From Bradyrhizobium tropiciagri (lineage in GTDB: Bacteria > Pseudomonadota > Alphaproteobacteria > Rhizobiales > Xanthobacteraceae): a DNA stretch of 64,000 nucleotides. Shown piece by piece: positions 7,697 through 16,562 of the stretch. Below the pieces are notes generated by a model. The model was not told where the DNA came from. It saw only the letters and a program-made list of their open reading frames with translations, and searched no databases. The translations under genes and the position numbers were made by a program. The stretch's first letter is position 1. Each line of letters opens with the position of its first letter. The stretch covers positions 755,501-819,500 of the forward strand of contig NZ_JAFCKF010000004.1 of the NCBI RefSeq assembly GCF_018130545.1, given 5' to 3'.

Positions 7697-10061
7697 AGAA
7701 CTTCAGATTGGCGAAGGCCCGCACGCCGAGGCCCGGCATCAGCACCTCGTCCTTGGTGTAGGAGACGGAGTTGCGGATGTTCTGGTTGAGCAGATTGTTA
7801 CCGACCAGGCCCAGCGTCATCTCGCGTGCGCCGATCCACGACGAAGTCAGCTTGGTGTTGTAGGTGATCTCCGCGTTCAGCAGATTGTAGCCCGCGGTCG
7901 GGGTCTCGCCGATGACGGCGATGTCGTTCTGCGCGAAGGCGTGCACCAGGTTGACGCGGGTGAACCAGTTGCTGTCACGCCAGTAGACGCCGCCGCCGAG
8001 CCGCACCGGCGGGATCCGCGGCACGTTGCTGCCGTCGGTGAAGGTGGCGCGCACCACGTCGAACTGGTTCTCGATGCCCCAGATGCCGCCGTTGAGCGCG
8101 CCGATATCGAGCTGGCTCTGGAATTCGGCGCCACGGAAGATCGCGTCACGCTGCGAATAGACCGCCTGGCGTCCCTCGTTGTTCGGATCGCCATTGCCGC
8201 AGGAATCGAAATCTTCTCCGCACATCACCCCGGTCAGGCGGCGATAGATGAAATTGCTGAAGCGGGTGTAGTAGGCGGTGGCCTCGAAACGAAATGGTCC
8301 GGTCGCCTTGCGCAGGCCGATCTCGACCGATTTCGCGGTCTCGATCGTCAGGTTCGGATTGCCGATGTCGAAGGTCGCGGTCGCATCATGCGCGCCGCGC
8401 GAGAACAGCTCGGCGGGCTTCGGCGCGCGCTCGACATATTGCGCGGTGATGCTGCCGACCAGATCGCTCGGCAGGTTCTGGATCAGCCCGACGCTGCCGC
8501 TGACCGGCGTGTAGGACAAGTTGCGCGACACCGCGCTCTGTGGCGCACCGTCGGGCAGGAAGTCCGCGGGGAAATCCGGCGTCGATCCGTGCAGCTCGAT
8601 ATGCTCGATGCGGCCCGCGATCTGCGCCTTGGTCTGGTCCGTGAACTTGAACTCGTTGAACACGTAGCCGGCGACGCGGTTGTTGTTGTTCGGGCTCCAC
8701 AGGCCGTTGAACAGCGCGCCCGGATCGTCCGGGCTCGGCGCGGTCAGCTCCTGATGTCCGGCCTGCAAGCCGAACGCTGTGGTCACCGTGGCGAAGCGCG
8801 CGTTGAACGGCATCATCTGCACCTCGACGCGGGCCTCCTGCTCCTTGTTGGTGAAGGTCTGGCGCACGCCGTCGCTGAACAGATCGGTCGGATCGGCAAG
8901 ACCGAGCTCATTGTGGCGATAGTCGGTTGCGCCGACCCAGAACCGCACCGCGTCGATTGCAGCCGCATCGGGCCGGTACTCGCCCTTCACGGCGATCTTG
9001 GTCTGGTGTGCGTCGATCCGGGTCTGGTGGTCGGCGCCGTCGATGCCGGGGATGTGGTACAGCGAGTCGTTCTGGGTGATCGCCGCGCCGATATAGCCGC
9101 CCTGGAAGAAGTACGATGCTCCGACCGATGCACCGTCCGACTGCGTCGCGGAGTTCGGCTGGCGGCCGCCCACCGGCCGGGTCTGGTCGAACAGATACGG
9201 ATAGCTCGGGATGTTGTAGTCGCTGGTGGTGCGGCCATAGACGTCGGCATGCACGGCGACATTGTTGCCGCCGGCATCCAGCAGCATGCCGCCTTCGACG
9301 CCGCGATTGACAGAGCTCACCGAGGTGCGGGTCTCGACATTGAGGCAACCCGGGCCGCCGGCATCGGCGAGCGGCGCCTTCACCGGCAATCCGTAGCTCT
9401 GGAACGGCGTCGCCGCGCAGGTCGGCATCGTGTCGGGGATGCGGTTGTTGGTGGCGCTGACCACGCCGCCGATCGAGGTCGAGCCGTAGCGCAGCGCGGC
9501 AGGTCCCCGCACCACCTCGATCTGGTTGGTCGAGAACGGATCGATCGGGACGAAATGATCTTCGCCGAGATCCGAGACGCCGCCGCCGCCGAGGCCATTC
9601 TCGACGATGCCGACGCGGTTGACATCGAGGCCCCGGATGATCGGCCGGCTCGACGCGCCGGGCGCAAAGCTCGAACCGGTGATGCCGGGCTTGGAGAACA
9701 GGAGATCGCCGAGCGTGGCGCCGCCGGAGCGCCGCAGCTCCTCGTTGGGCACCACGGTGACGGTCGCGAACTGGTCGGTGACGACGGGCAGCACGCCTTG
9801 TTGCGGTGCTGGCGCCGCTGCCACAGGCGTCGGCTGCGCCGTGGCGGCGCGTTCGCTGCTGCGGCTCGGCACGGCCCGGACCGCGCGGGTCGGCGTGCGC
9901 GTCGGCACGGTGCGATGGCGCTGGATCGGGCTTGGCGCCGTCACGGTGATGTCAGGCAGTTGCGCCGGCGGGTCATCGGCCAGTGCGGCGCCATGCATTG
10001 CGCCGAGCAGCAGCCAGCTCGCGCCTCCGATGTGGAGTGCTCGTTTCGTCTGAAGTGTCAT
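7695..10061 (-). CDS. TonB-dependent receptor, ZnuD-like (zinc uptake)
   Basis: This 788-residue outer-membrane receptor has a signal peptide (about 1-28), a TonB-box-like PDITVTAP near 35, a plug domain about 95-230 and a C-terminal beta barrel ending in an aromatic residue (ANLKF), as needed for BAM insertion. Plug motifs RPIIRGLDVNRVGIVENG, VSDLGEDHFVPIDP and EVVRGPAALRYGSTSIGGVV closely follow the pattern of ZnuD-type zinc receptors. The barrel contains a CGEDFDSCGNG loop that could be a disulfide or metal site. Upstream are DUF2946 and a Zur-box-like palindrome, which together argue for zinc. Copper or another metal cannot be excluded from sequence alone. The ATG at 10061 is chosen for the signal peptide. 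Confidence 0.85.
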   Translation of the reverse strand: MTLQTKRALHIGGASWLLLGAMHGAALADDPPAQLPDITVTAPSPIQRHRTVPTRTPTRAVRAVPSRSSERAATAQPTPVAAAPAPQQGVLPVVTDQFATVTVVPNEELRRSGGATLGDLLFSKPGITGSSFAPGASSRPIIRGLDVNRVGIVENGLGGGGVSDLGEDHFVPIDPFSTNQIEVVRGPAALRYGSTSIGGVVSATNNRIPDTMPTCAATPFQSYGLPVKAPLADAGGPGCLNVETRTSVSSVNRGVEGGMLLDAGGNNVAVHADVYGRTTSDYNIPSYPYLFDQTRPVGGRQPNSATQSDGASVGASYFFQGGYIGAAITQNDSLYHIPGIDGADHQTRIDAHQTKIAVKGEYRPDAAAIDAVRFWVGATDYRHNELGLADPTDLFSDGVRQTFTNKEQEARVEVQMMPFNARFATVTTAFGLQAGHQELTAPSPDDPGALFNGLWSPNNNNRVAGYVFNEFKFTDQTKAQIAGRIEHIELHGSTPDFPADFLPDGAPQSAVSRNLSYTPVSGSVGLIQNLPSDLVGSITAQYVERAPKPAELFSRGAHDATATFDIGNPNLTIETAKSVEIGLRKATGPFRFEATAYYTRFSNFIYRRLTGVMCGEDFDSCGNGDPNNEGRQAVYSQRDAIFRGAEFQSQLDIGALNGGIWGIENQFDVVRATFTDGSNVPRIPPVRLGGGVYWRDSNWFTRVNLVHAFAQNDIAVIGETPTAGYNLLNAEITYNTKLTSSWIGAREMTLGLVGNNLLNQNIRNSVSYTKDEVLMPGLGVRAFANLKF

Positions 10062-10172
10062 TGTTCTGGTCCAGCCCCGTCGACATGACGGATCGATTCC
10101 GATTTGCCCGGCGGAAGCCGGCCGCAATCGTGGCGCGGCCGTCCGCTCAGGGCGTGCAGCAATCAGTCGATG

Positions 10173-10598
10173 TCAGGACAGAGGAGGTGCGCGGGAGTGG
10201 AACGCCGCAGGCGCCGACTTCAGATGGATGAATTCGGCATTGGTGGTGCGGAACAGGAGCTCGACGGCTTCCGGCAGCAACAGCACCGGCGGCGCCGTGA
10301 ACAGCACGCTGCTCGCGAGCGACATCACGGCGCAGATCGCGCAATTGTCGGCCGGATGCCGGTCACGGTCCTGTTCGGTGGGCGGCTGTGTCCCGGTCAC
10401 CTGGACCGCGAGATCAGGCGTTGCCGAGGTCCCGATATAGGCGAGATCGAGCAGCGACAGGCCGCCGCTCTGGGCTGCGGGCGCGGCTTGTGCGGCCGCG
10501 ATGGGGTGGAAATGCCCGAACGACAGCACGAACTGGACAGCGAGCGCGAACAGCGCCAGCCGCGAGCCAGTCTTGATGTGCCTTCGGAACCAGTTCAT
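10173..10598 (-). CDS. DUF2946 family protein
   Basis: The product has 141 residues. One hydrophobic segment (LALFALAVQFVLSFGHFH) at about 12-30 is followed by a soluble part containing the DUF2946 signature NCAICAVMSLASS and PPVLLLPE. Histidines and the CAIC pair suggest metal contact, but the family has no proven role. It often neighbours metal-related TonB receptors. The ATG at 10598 follows GGTGGGG; a GTG at 10628 is an alternative. It sits 111 bp upstream of the receptor on the same strand and is nearest the palindrome, so it is probably the first gene of the operon. Confidence 0.82.
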   Translation of the reverse strand: MNWFRRHIKTGSRLALFALAVQFVLSFGHFHPIAAAQAAPAAQSGGLSLLDLAYIGTSATPDLAVQVTGTQPPTEQDRDRHPADNCAICAVMSLASSVLFTAPPVLLLPEAVELLFRTTNAEFIHLKSAPAAFHSRAPPLS

Positions 10599-10639
10599 GC
10601 GCCCCACCAATCGGGAGCGCGCGAACACCCCAGCGGTCC

Positions 10640-10660
10640 CGATGTTACATTATAACATCG
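10640..10660 (-). promoter_or_regulatory. Zur-box-like palindrome
   Basis: CGATGTTA and TAACATCG form perfect 8-bp arms around the 5-nt centre CATTA, 42 bp upstream of the DUF2946 ATG. The inner TGTTA-N5-TAACA matches the alphaproteobacterial Zur operator pattern. Zn-loaded Zur would repress DUF2946 and the receptor. Identification is by motif and by the adjacent ZnuD-like gene. Confidence 0.78.
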
Positions 10661-10754
10661 GACGGCGAGCGCGATGTCAACCAACGTTCAGACACACTGT
10701 GTCGATGTGTTGCCGGTGTGGGTTTGACGCAACGCCGACCCGAGCCCGGAGGGC

Positions 10755-12818
10755 TCAGCGTCCCTCACGCAGCCAGGTTGCGGCGAATGCGCCGAGCAAC
10801 AGCAGCAGGCCGACCAGGCCGGCGAACATCGGCAGCACGCCGACGCCCTTGACCACACTGGCATCGCGCATCTTGACGCCGAGCCAGCCGTCGCCGCGGA
10901 AGATCGTGGAGGCGCGCACCGGCACGATGCGCGGCATGTCGAGGCTCGACCCGTCGACGATGCGCCGCGCGTCGCCGCCGGTTGCCTGCGCCAGCGGCTT
11001 CAGCATCTCGGTGGTCGAGGTGACCTCCGAGAATTCCTTCGGGTTGGTCGGACCGACATTGATCAGCGCCTTCAGCGTGCCGTCGGTGGCCTGCCACAGG
11101 CCGAGCTCGCTCGCGGGCAATGTCGCGCGCCATTCGCCGGGATCCCCGGCGGTGAGCGTCATTTCATGCGTGACGCCGCTCGGCGACGTCACGGTGACCG
11201 GCGCGACGGTGTCGGCCATGGTCTGGCGCACCACCATGAGGTCCTTGCCCTGCACCTGCATGCGCAGCGCCTCTTCGTCGAGGTCGGGCTGCTTCATCAG
11301 CCAGTGCGACACCCGCCGCAACAGATCGAGATGCGGGCCGCCGCCTTCATAACCGCGCGCCCACAGCCAGATCTGGTCGGACAGCAGCAGTGCGACGCGG
11401 CCTTCGCCGAAGCGCGACAGCAGCAGCAGCGGCTTGCCGTCGGCGCCGGTCATCACCGGCGGGTTGATCGCGTTGCGGGTATCGACGGTGCGGAAGAACC
11501 GGCTCCAATGCGGCGGCTCGGTGTTCGAGCCCTCCAGCCCGCGCGTCACCGGATGGCGTTTCCCGGCATCGCTCAAATGCGCATAGAACGGTTTCTCGGT
11601 GACGCCGACCGGCTCGGCCGGCAGCACCGAATCCAGCGGCGTGCGCCAGATGCTGGTGGTCGAGGCGTAGTCCGGGCCGGCGGAGACCAGCACCGCGCCG
11701 CCGGAACGGACATAGCGCGCGATGTTGTCGAAATAGGCGATCGGCAGCACGCCCTGGCGGGCATAGCGATCGAAGATGATCAGCTGGAATTCGTTGATCT
11801 TCTGCTGGAACAGCTCGCGGGTCGGAAACGCGATCAGCGACAGCTCGTTGATCGGCGTGCCGTCCTGCTTCTCCGGCGGCCGCAGAATGGTGAAGTGCAC
11901 GAGATCGACGCTGGGGTCGGACTTCAACAAATTGCGCCAGGTGCGCTCGCCGGCATGCGGCTCGCCTGACACCAGCAGCACGCGCAGCTTGTCGCGGACG
12001 CCGTCGATCGCGACCACGGCGCGGTTGTTGACCGGCGTCAGCTCGTTCTCGAGCGGCGAGGCCTCGATCTCGACGATGTTGGGACCGGCATGCTTGATGT
12101 CGATATCGACGCTCGAGGTCTGGCCTGACGTCATCGTGCGTTCGTTGATCACCTCGCCGTCGCGGCGGATCGTGACCTTGGCGCGCTCGCCGGTGACGCC
12201 CTGGTCGTCGAGCCGGAAAGTAATGGTCTGGGTCTGGCCGACGATGCCGAAGCGCGGCGCGGCCGTGATCGCGATGCGGCGGTCGCGCTCGTCCTTGCGG
12301 CCGGTGATCAGGGCGTGGACCGGGGCCTGGAAGCCGAGTGCCTGGGCGTTGGCGGGAATGTCGTGCACGCGGCCGTCGGTGATCATGAACGCGCCGGCGA
12401 CGCGCTCGACCGGAACGTCCGACAGCGCCGACGTCAGCGCGCCGAACAGTTTGGTGCCGTCGGTTTCGCCGTCGGCCTGACCGGCCTCGACGACGCGGAC
12501 CTCAAGGCCCTTGATCTGCTTCAGGCTGTCGACCAGCGTCTGCTTGGCTTTCTCAGTCTCCTGGTTGCGCGTGCCGAAATTCTGGCTCGGGCTCTTGTCG
12601 ACCACCACGGCGGCGACCGAGGTCAGCGGCTCGCGGTCCTCGCGGGTGAAGGAGGGATTGGCCAGCGCCAGCAGGATCAGCGCCAGCGCGGCGACACGCA
12701 CCGCGGCGCCGCGCGCGCGCGACAGCAACAGCAGTGCCGCGATCACGACGATCGCGCCGAGCCCGAGCCACAGCACGATCGAAGGAACCAGCGGTGTGAA
12801 CGCAATACCGTAGTTCAT
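10755..12818 (-). CDS. membrane protein with VWA/glutamine-amidotransferase-like region
   Basis: This 687-residue protein has two N-terminal membrane segments (about 8-32 and 38-55) and one at the C-terminus (GVLPMFAGLVGLLLLLGAFAA), with a large periplasmic part between. LTSVAAVVVDKSPSQNF (about 65-80) looks like the first strand of a VWA-like domain with a DxS start. Residues 290-400 (LRVLLVSGEPHAGERTWRNLL, FQLIIFDRYARQGVL, GGAVLVSAGPDY) resemble a class I glutamine amidotransferase-like fold without the catalytic Cys. It is the last gene of the moxR-DUF58-DUF4159 operon, starting 1 bp after the preceding stop. It probably acts in a cell-envelope complex driven by the MoxR ATPase; the exact role is unknown. 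Confidence 0.8.
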   Translation of the reverse strand: MNYGIAFTPLVPSIVLWLGLGAIVVIAALLLLSRARGAAVRVAALALILLALANPSFTREDREPLTSVAAVVVDKSPSQNFGTRNQETEKAKQTLVDSLKQIKGLEVRVVEAGQADGETDGTKLFGALTSALSDVPVERVAGAFMITDGRVHDIPANAQALGFQAPVHALITGRKDERDRRIAITAAPRFGIVGQTQTITFRLDDQGVTGERAKVTIRRDGEVINERTMTSGQTSSVDIDIKHAGPNIVEIEASPLENELTPVNNRAVVAIDGVRDKLRVLLVSGEPHAGERTWRNLLKSDPSVDLVHFTILRPPEKQDGTPINELSLIAFPTRELFQQKINEFQLIIFDRYARQGVLPIAYFDNIARYVRSGGAVLVSAGPDYASTTSIWRTPLDSVLPAEPVGVTEKPFYAHLSDAGKRHPVTRGLEGSNTEPPHWSRFFRTVDTRNAINPPVMTGADGKPLLLLSRFGEGRVALLLSDQIWLWARGYEGGGPHLDLLRRVSHWLMKQPDLDEEALRMQVQGKDLMVVRQTMADTVAPVTVTSPSGVTHEMTLTAGDPGEWRATLPASELGLWQATDGTLKALINVGPTNPKEFSEVTSTTEMLKPLAQATGGDARRIVDGSSLDMPRIVPVRASTIFRGDGWLGVKMRDASVVKGVGVLPMFAGLVGLLLLLGAFAATWLREGR

Positions 12819-12819
12819 A

Positions 12820-15624
12820 TTATTGTCCCAGCCGCTCGATCAAGGCAGGCGCGTGCACCTGATCGGCCTTGTAGTTGCCGGTCAGCGTGTACATCACGAT
12901 GTTGACGCCGGCGCGGAAGGCGAATTCGCGTTGCCGCGGCTCGCCCGGCGTCAGCGGCAGCATTGGCTGCCCGTCGGGGCGGATCGCCCAGGCGCCGGCA
13001 AGGTCGTTCGACGTGATGATGATCGGCGAGACGCCGTCGCCGCCACGCGCCGGACGCTGCGCGGCTTCGTCGTCGTCCTCGCGCGGCAGCGCCTCGACCC
13101 AGGTCTGGCCCGTGTTGAAGCGGCCGGGGAAGTCGCGCAGCAAATAGAACGTCTTGGTCAGCACGTGCTCGCGCGGCACCGGCTCGAGCTCGGGCACGTC
13201 GAGGGTCGACAGCAATTCGCGCAGCGTCTGCATGCCCGGGGTCTGCGACGAGCCATTGTCACCCGGCGGAGCCTCGACCGCGTCGCGGGTGTCGAAGATG
13301 ACAGTGCCGCCCTGCTTCATGTAGGCGTCGATTTTGTTGATGGCGTCCTGCGGCGGCTTCGGCGCGCCCGGCACGATCGGCCAGTAGATCAGCGGGAAGA
13401 ACGCCAGCTCGTCGCGCGCCGGATCGATGCCGACGGGGTCGCCGGCCTCCAGCGCGGTGCGCTGCCCGAGGAACAGCGTCAGGCCGGACATCCCGGCCTT
13501 GACGATAGAATCGACGTCGGCATTGCCGGTGACGACATAGGCGAGCCGGGTCTGCGTCACCGCCTTGATCGCGAACTCGTCGCTGGTCTCGGCCCGGGTC
13601 GATGACGGTGCGATCGCCACCAGCATGAAAGCGAGGGCCAGCACCGCCGGCGCGGCGCGGCGCCGGATCAGCGCGGCGAGGCCGCCGCCGAGCATCGCCA
13701 CCACGATGGCATCGAGCAGGAACAGCGCGAGGGCGGTCGACAGCATGATGCCGCGCAGGTCGCGCGGTTCGGCGTTGGTGTAGGTCGCACGTTTGGCGCG
13801 CAGGCCGGACGTGTCGAGCGGCGCGATGCGGTCGGCGGAGGCCAGCGTGTTGACCGCGATTGGACTCTCGGCGGTGCCGTAGAAGCCGGGCGGATGGTCC
13901 GAGGTGCCGCGATCGCGATAATCCGCCGGCATCGGCTTGGCGGTCGAGGGCGGCGGCCCGAAAGCGCCGAAGCCATCGAGCGTGCGCAGCGGCGCGACCA
14001 TCTCTGCGGTGGGATCGCTGGCGACGCCGGGGCCGGGCTTCGAGGTGTAGCCGGACATGTCGATCAGCCGGCGCAGCATCTCGACGAAGGTGCCGGACAT
14101 CGGCAGATCCGACCAGCGCATGTCGGCGCCGACATGGAACAGGCTGACCACGCCCTTGCCGCGATGCTCGCCGGTGACGAGCGGCGTGCCGTCTTCGAGC
14201 GAGGCCCAGCTCTTGGTCGCAAGCACGGCGTCGGGCTCGGCCAGCACCTGGCGGCTCACGGTGATGTCTTTCGGCACGGTGAGGCCCGCGAACGGACCGT
14301 CGGCGGCGAATGAGGCCATGTGTTGCGGCTTCTCCCAGGTCAGGCTACCGCCGAGCGTGCGGCCGCCGCGGCGCAGCTTGACGGGAACGAGGTCGTCATC
14401 GGCCTGGGCGAGGCGGGGGCCGGCGAAGCGCACCAGCACGCCGCCCTGTTCGATCCAGGCGTTAAGCCGGTCGCGGATCTCCGGCGACAGCGCGCCGACA
14501 TCGGCCATCACGATCATCGGCAGCCGCTGATCGAGGAATTGCCCGATCACCTGCTGTGGCGCGCCGCGATCGCCGAGCCTGACATCGGCGAACGGCGACA
14601 GCGCGCGGGAGAGATAGAAGGTCGAGGCCAGCAGCGGTTGCGCGGTATCGGTGCTCGCGCCCGAGACCACGCCGATGGCGCGGCGGCGCCAGCGCCGGTC
14701 GAGCAGCTGTACGGCGCCGGCGGAATGCTCGCCGGAGATTTCCAGCCGCGAGATGTCGTTGCGCAGCTCGACCGGAAGATCGAACGCGGCTTCGGTCTCG
14801 CGGTCCTGCGGGCCGAAACTGTAGCGGGCTTCGCCGATCGGCGAGCCCTTGGCGTCGACCGCGCGCACCGTCCCGGCCGCGATGCCGTTCTCGGTGCGCA
14901 GCACCTTCACCGTCATCTTGGCGGCGGCGTTCTCGGCCGCGACCAGCGCCTGCGCCGACTGCGCGCCGCCGGCATAGATCGTCAAATTGCGGCTCTCGAT
15001 CACCTTGGCGAGACCTTCGGTGAATTCGCTGCCGCGGCCGGTGTCGACGCCGTCGGACAGCCAGGCGATGTCGCAGTCGCCGGTCGATTTGAGGAAACGC
15101 TCGAGCGTGGCGAGGGTTTCAACGCGATCGACCGAGTAGGGCTTCGGCGCGAGCTGGCGCAGCGCGACGCGCGCGGCGCCGGCCGGCATCAGCGTGATGT
15201 CGCGCGTAGGCTCCGACAGCGGCACCAGCGCGACGCCGCGGCGGTCGCTGTCGGCATTGGTGATCAGTTCGTCCGCCGCCTTGATCCGCGCATCCCAGCT
15301 CGAGGCCGCGCTCCAGCCGTCGTCGAGCAGGATCACCAGCGGCTGTTTGCCTGCGGCAACGCCGGTCTGCGGATTCCAGATCGGCCCGGCGGCGGCGAAG
15401 ATGACGAGCGCAGCGGCGGCGAGCCGCAGCAGAGTCAGCCACCACGGGGTGCGTGACGGCGTCTCTTCCTTGGGCGCGATGTCGAACAGCAGGCGCGTCG
15501 GCGGGAATTCGACCCGCCGCGGCCGCGGCGGCATCACGCGGAGCAGCCACCACAACACCGGCAGGCTGACCAGCCCCAGCAGCAGCAGCGGTTCGGCGAA
15601 GGAGAGGGGGAGGCCTGCGATCAT
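12820..15624 (-). CDS. BatA-domain and DUF4159 membrane protein
   Basis: The product is 934 residues. The N-terminus (LSFAEPLLLLGLVSLPVLWWLLRVMPPRPRR) is a BatA-type two-helix entry, followed by a VWA-like region (PLVILLDDGWSA near 98, with DDxWS in place of DxSxS). Further membrane segments lie about 640-690. The C-terminal 200 residues (RLAYVVTGNADVDSIVKAGMSGL, GGTVIFDTRD, PGRF) match DUF4159. The start overlaps the DUF58 stop by 4 bp (ATGA). Family knowledge places such proteins in aerotolerance/MoxR-type operons that act on or assemble envelope proteins. The DxSxS metal site is degenerate. Confidence 0.85.
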   Translation of the reverse strand: MIAGLPLSFAEPLLLLGLVSLPVLWWLLRVMPPRPRRVEFPPTRLLFDIAPKEETPSRTPWWLTLLRLAAAALVIFAAAGPIWNPQTGVAAGKQPLVILLDDGWSAASSWDARIKAADELITNADSDRRGVALVPLSEPTRDITLMPAGAARVALRQLAPKPYSVDRVETLATLERFLKSTGDCDIAWLSDGVDTGRGSEFTEGLAKVIESRNLTIYAGGAQSAQALVAAENAAAKMTVKVLRTENGIAAGTVRAVDAKGSPIGEARYSFGPQDRETEAAFDLPVELRNDISRLEISGEHSAGAVQLLDRRWRRRAIGVVSGASTDTAQPLLASTFYLSRALSPFADVRLGDRGAPQQVIGQFLDQRLPMIVMADVGALSPEIRDRLNAWIEQGGVLVRFAGPRLAQADDDLVPVKLRRGGRTLGGSLTWEKPQHMASFAADGPFAGLTVPKDITVSRQVLAEPDAVLATKSWASLEDGTPLVTGEHRGKGVVSLFHVGADMRWSDLPMSGTFVEMLRRLIDMSGYTSKPGPGVASDPTAEMVAPLRTLDGFGAFGPPPSTAKPMPADYRDRGTSDHPPGFYGTAESPIAVNTLASADRIAPLDTSGLRAKRATYTNAEPRDLRGIMLSTALALFLLDAIVVAMLGGGLAALIRRRAAPAVLALAFMLVAIAPSSTRAETSDEFAIKAVTQTRLAYVVTGNADVDSIVKAGMSGLTLFLGQRTALEAGDPVGIDPARDELAFFPLIYWPIVPGAPKPPQDAINKIDAYMKQGGTVIFDTRDAVEAPPGDNGSSQTPGMQTLRELLSTLDVPELEPVPREHVLTKTFYLLRDFPGRFNTGQTWVEALPREDDDEAAQRPARGGDGVSPIIITSNDLAGAWAIRPDGQPMLPLTPGEPRQREFAFRAGVNIVMYTLTGNYKADQVHAPALIERLGQ

Positions 15625-16562
15625 GCGCTGCGTCCCGCCTTGACCGTTGAGCGGCCGCTGCCCTTGCTCGCCATCATGCCGGCATGCAGGAAGAGCAGCA
15701 GCTCGGCCGCGGAGCGGCTGGTGGTGTGGGTCGAGAACAGCCAGTCGAGCCGGTTGGTCTCGGCGCGGATCTGGTCGCGATGCAGCGCGACGCGGGCGAC
15801 GTAATCGCTGGCCCAGCTTTCCGCACGGCCCGCGGTGATGACACTACCGGCCTCCGGCTCGACGAATTCGACACGGCCGGAATAAGGGAAGGTCTCTTCG
15901 GCGGGGTCGACGACCTGGATCATCGTGCCATGCGCGCCCGTTGAGGCGAGCCCGCCCAGCATCGTCGTGATCTCGGAGAGCGGCGACCAGAAGTCCGACA
16001 GCACCACGATCTCGGCGAGCGACGACGGCACAAAGGACGGCGGCAGGCTGGCGCGCGTCGTCTCGTCGTGCAGGATCGCCTGCGCCATCTTGTCGACCAC
16101 GGCGCGGCTGCCAGTCGGATTCATCAGGCCGGGAATGCCGACGCGCTCGCCGCCGGCAACAAGCAGCTCGGCCAGCGCGAAGGCGACGATCAGCCCGCGT
16201 TCGAGCTTGCTGTCGCGCGCCTCGCGCGAGGCAAACGCCATCGACGGTGAGCGGTCGGGCCAGATCCAGATCGTGTGCGCGGCCTCCCACTCCTGCTCGC
16301 GAACATAGAGATGGTCGTCGCGTCCGGAGCGGCGCCAGTCGACGCGCTGCGCCGGCTCGCCCGAGACGAAGCGGCGGTATTGCCAAAAACTCTCGCCGGT
16401 GCCGGCGCGGCGGCGGCCATGCAGGCCATGGATGACATTGGCCGCGATGCGGCGGGCCTCAAGCACCAGGCGCGGCAGCGATGCGGCGAGCGTTCGGCTT
16501 TCGCCATCTGCACGTCGAACCGCAAGGATCTCCTCGTTCTGGTGCTTGTTGTCTGCGGCCAT
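15621..16562 (-). CDS. DUF58 domain protein
   Basis: This 313-residue protein has the central DUF58 signature RRRAGTGESFWQYRRFVSGEPAQRVDWRRSGRDDHLYVREQEWE split across about 45-90. A VWA-like fold follows (IWIWPDRSPSMAF near 98, with DRSPSM as a DxSxS-type metal site, then VVLSDFWSP near 190). DUF58 proteins are the constant partner of MoxR AAA ATPases. The start codon overlaps the moxR stop by one base (TGATG), and its own stop overlaps the next start, so expression is translationally coupled. A role in maturation or chaperoning of envelope components is inferred. Confidence 0.87.
   Translation of the reverse strand: MAADNKHQNEEILAVRRADGESRTLAASLPRLVLEARRIAANVIHGLHGRRRAGTGESFWQYRRFVSGEPAQRVDWRRSGRDDHLYVREQEWEAAHTIWIWPDRSPSMAFASREARDSKLERGLIVAFALAELLVAGGERVGIPGLMNPTGSRAVVDKMAQAILHDETTRASLPPSFVPSSLAEIVVLSDFWSPLSEITTMLGGLASTGAHGTMIQVVDPAEETFPYSGRVEFVEPEAGSVITAGRAESWASDYVARVALHRDQIRAETNRLDWLFSTHTTSRSAAELLLFLHAGMMASKGSGRSTVKAGRSA

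Noticed and set aside
7941-10088. A 715-codon open frame antisense to the TonB receptor
   Set aside because: It shadows the receptor, whose motifs, signal peptide and C-terminal aromatic residue are convincing.
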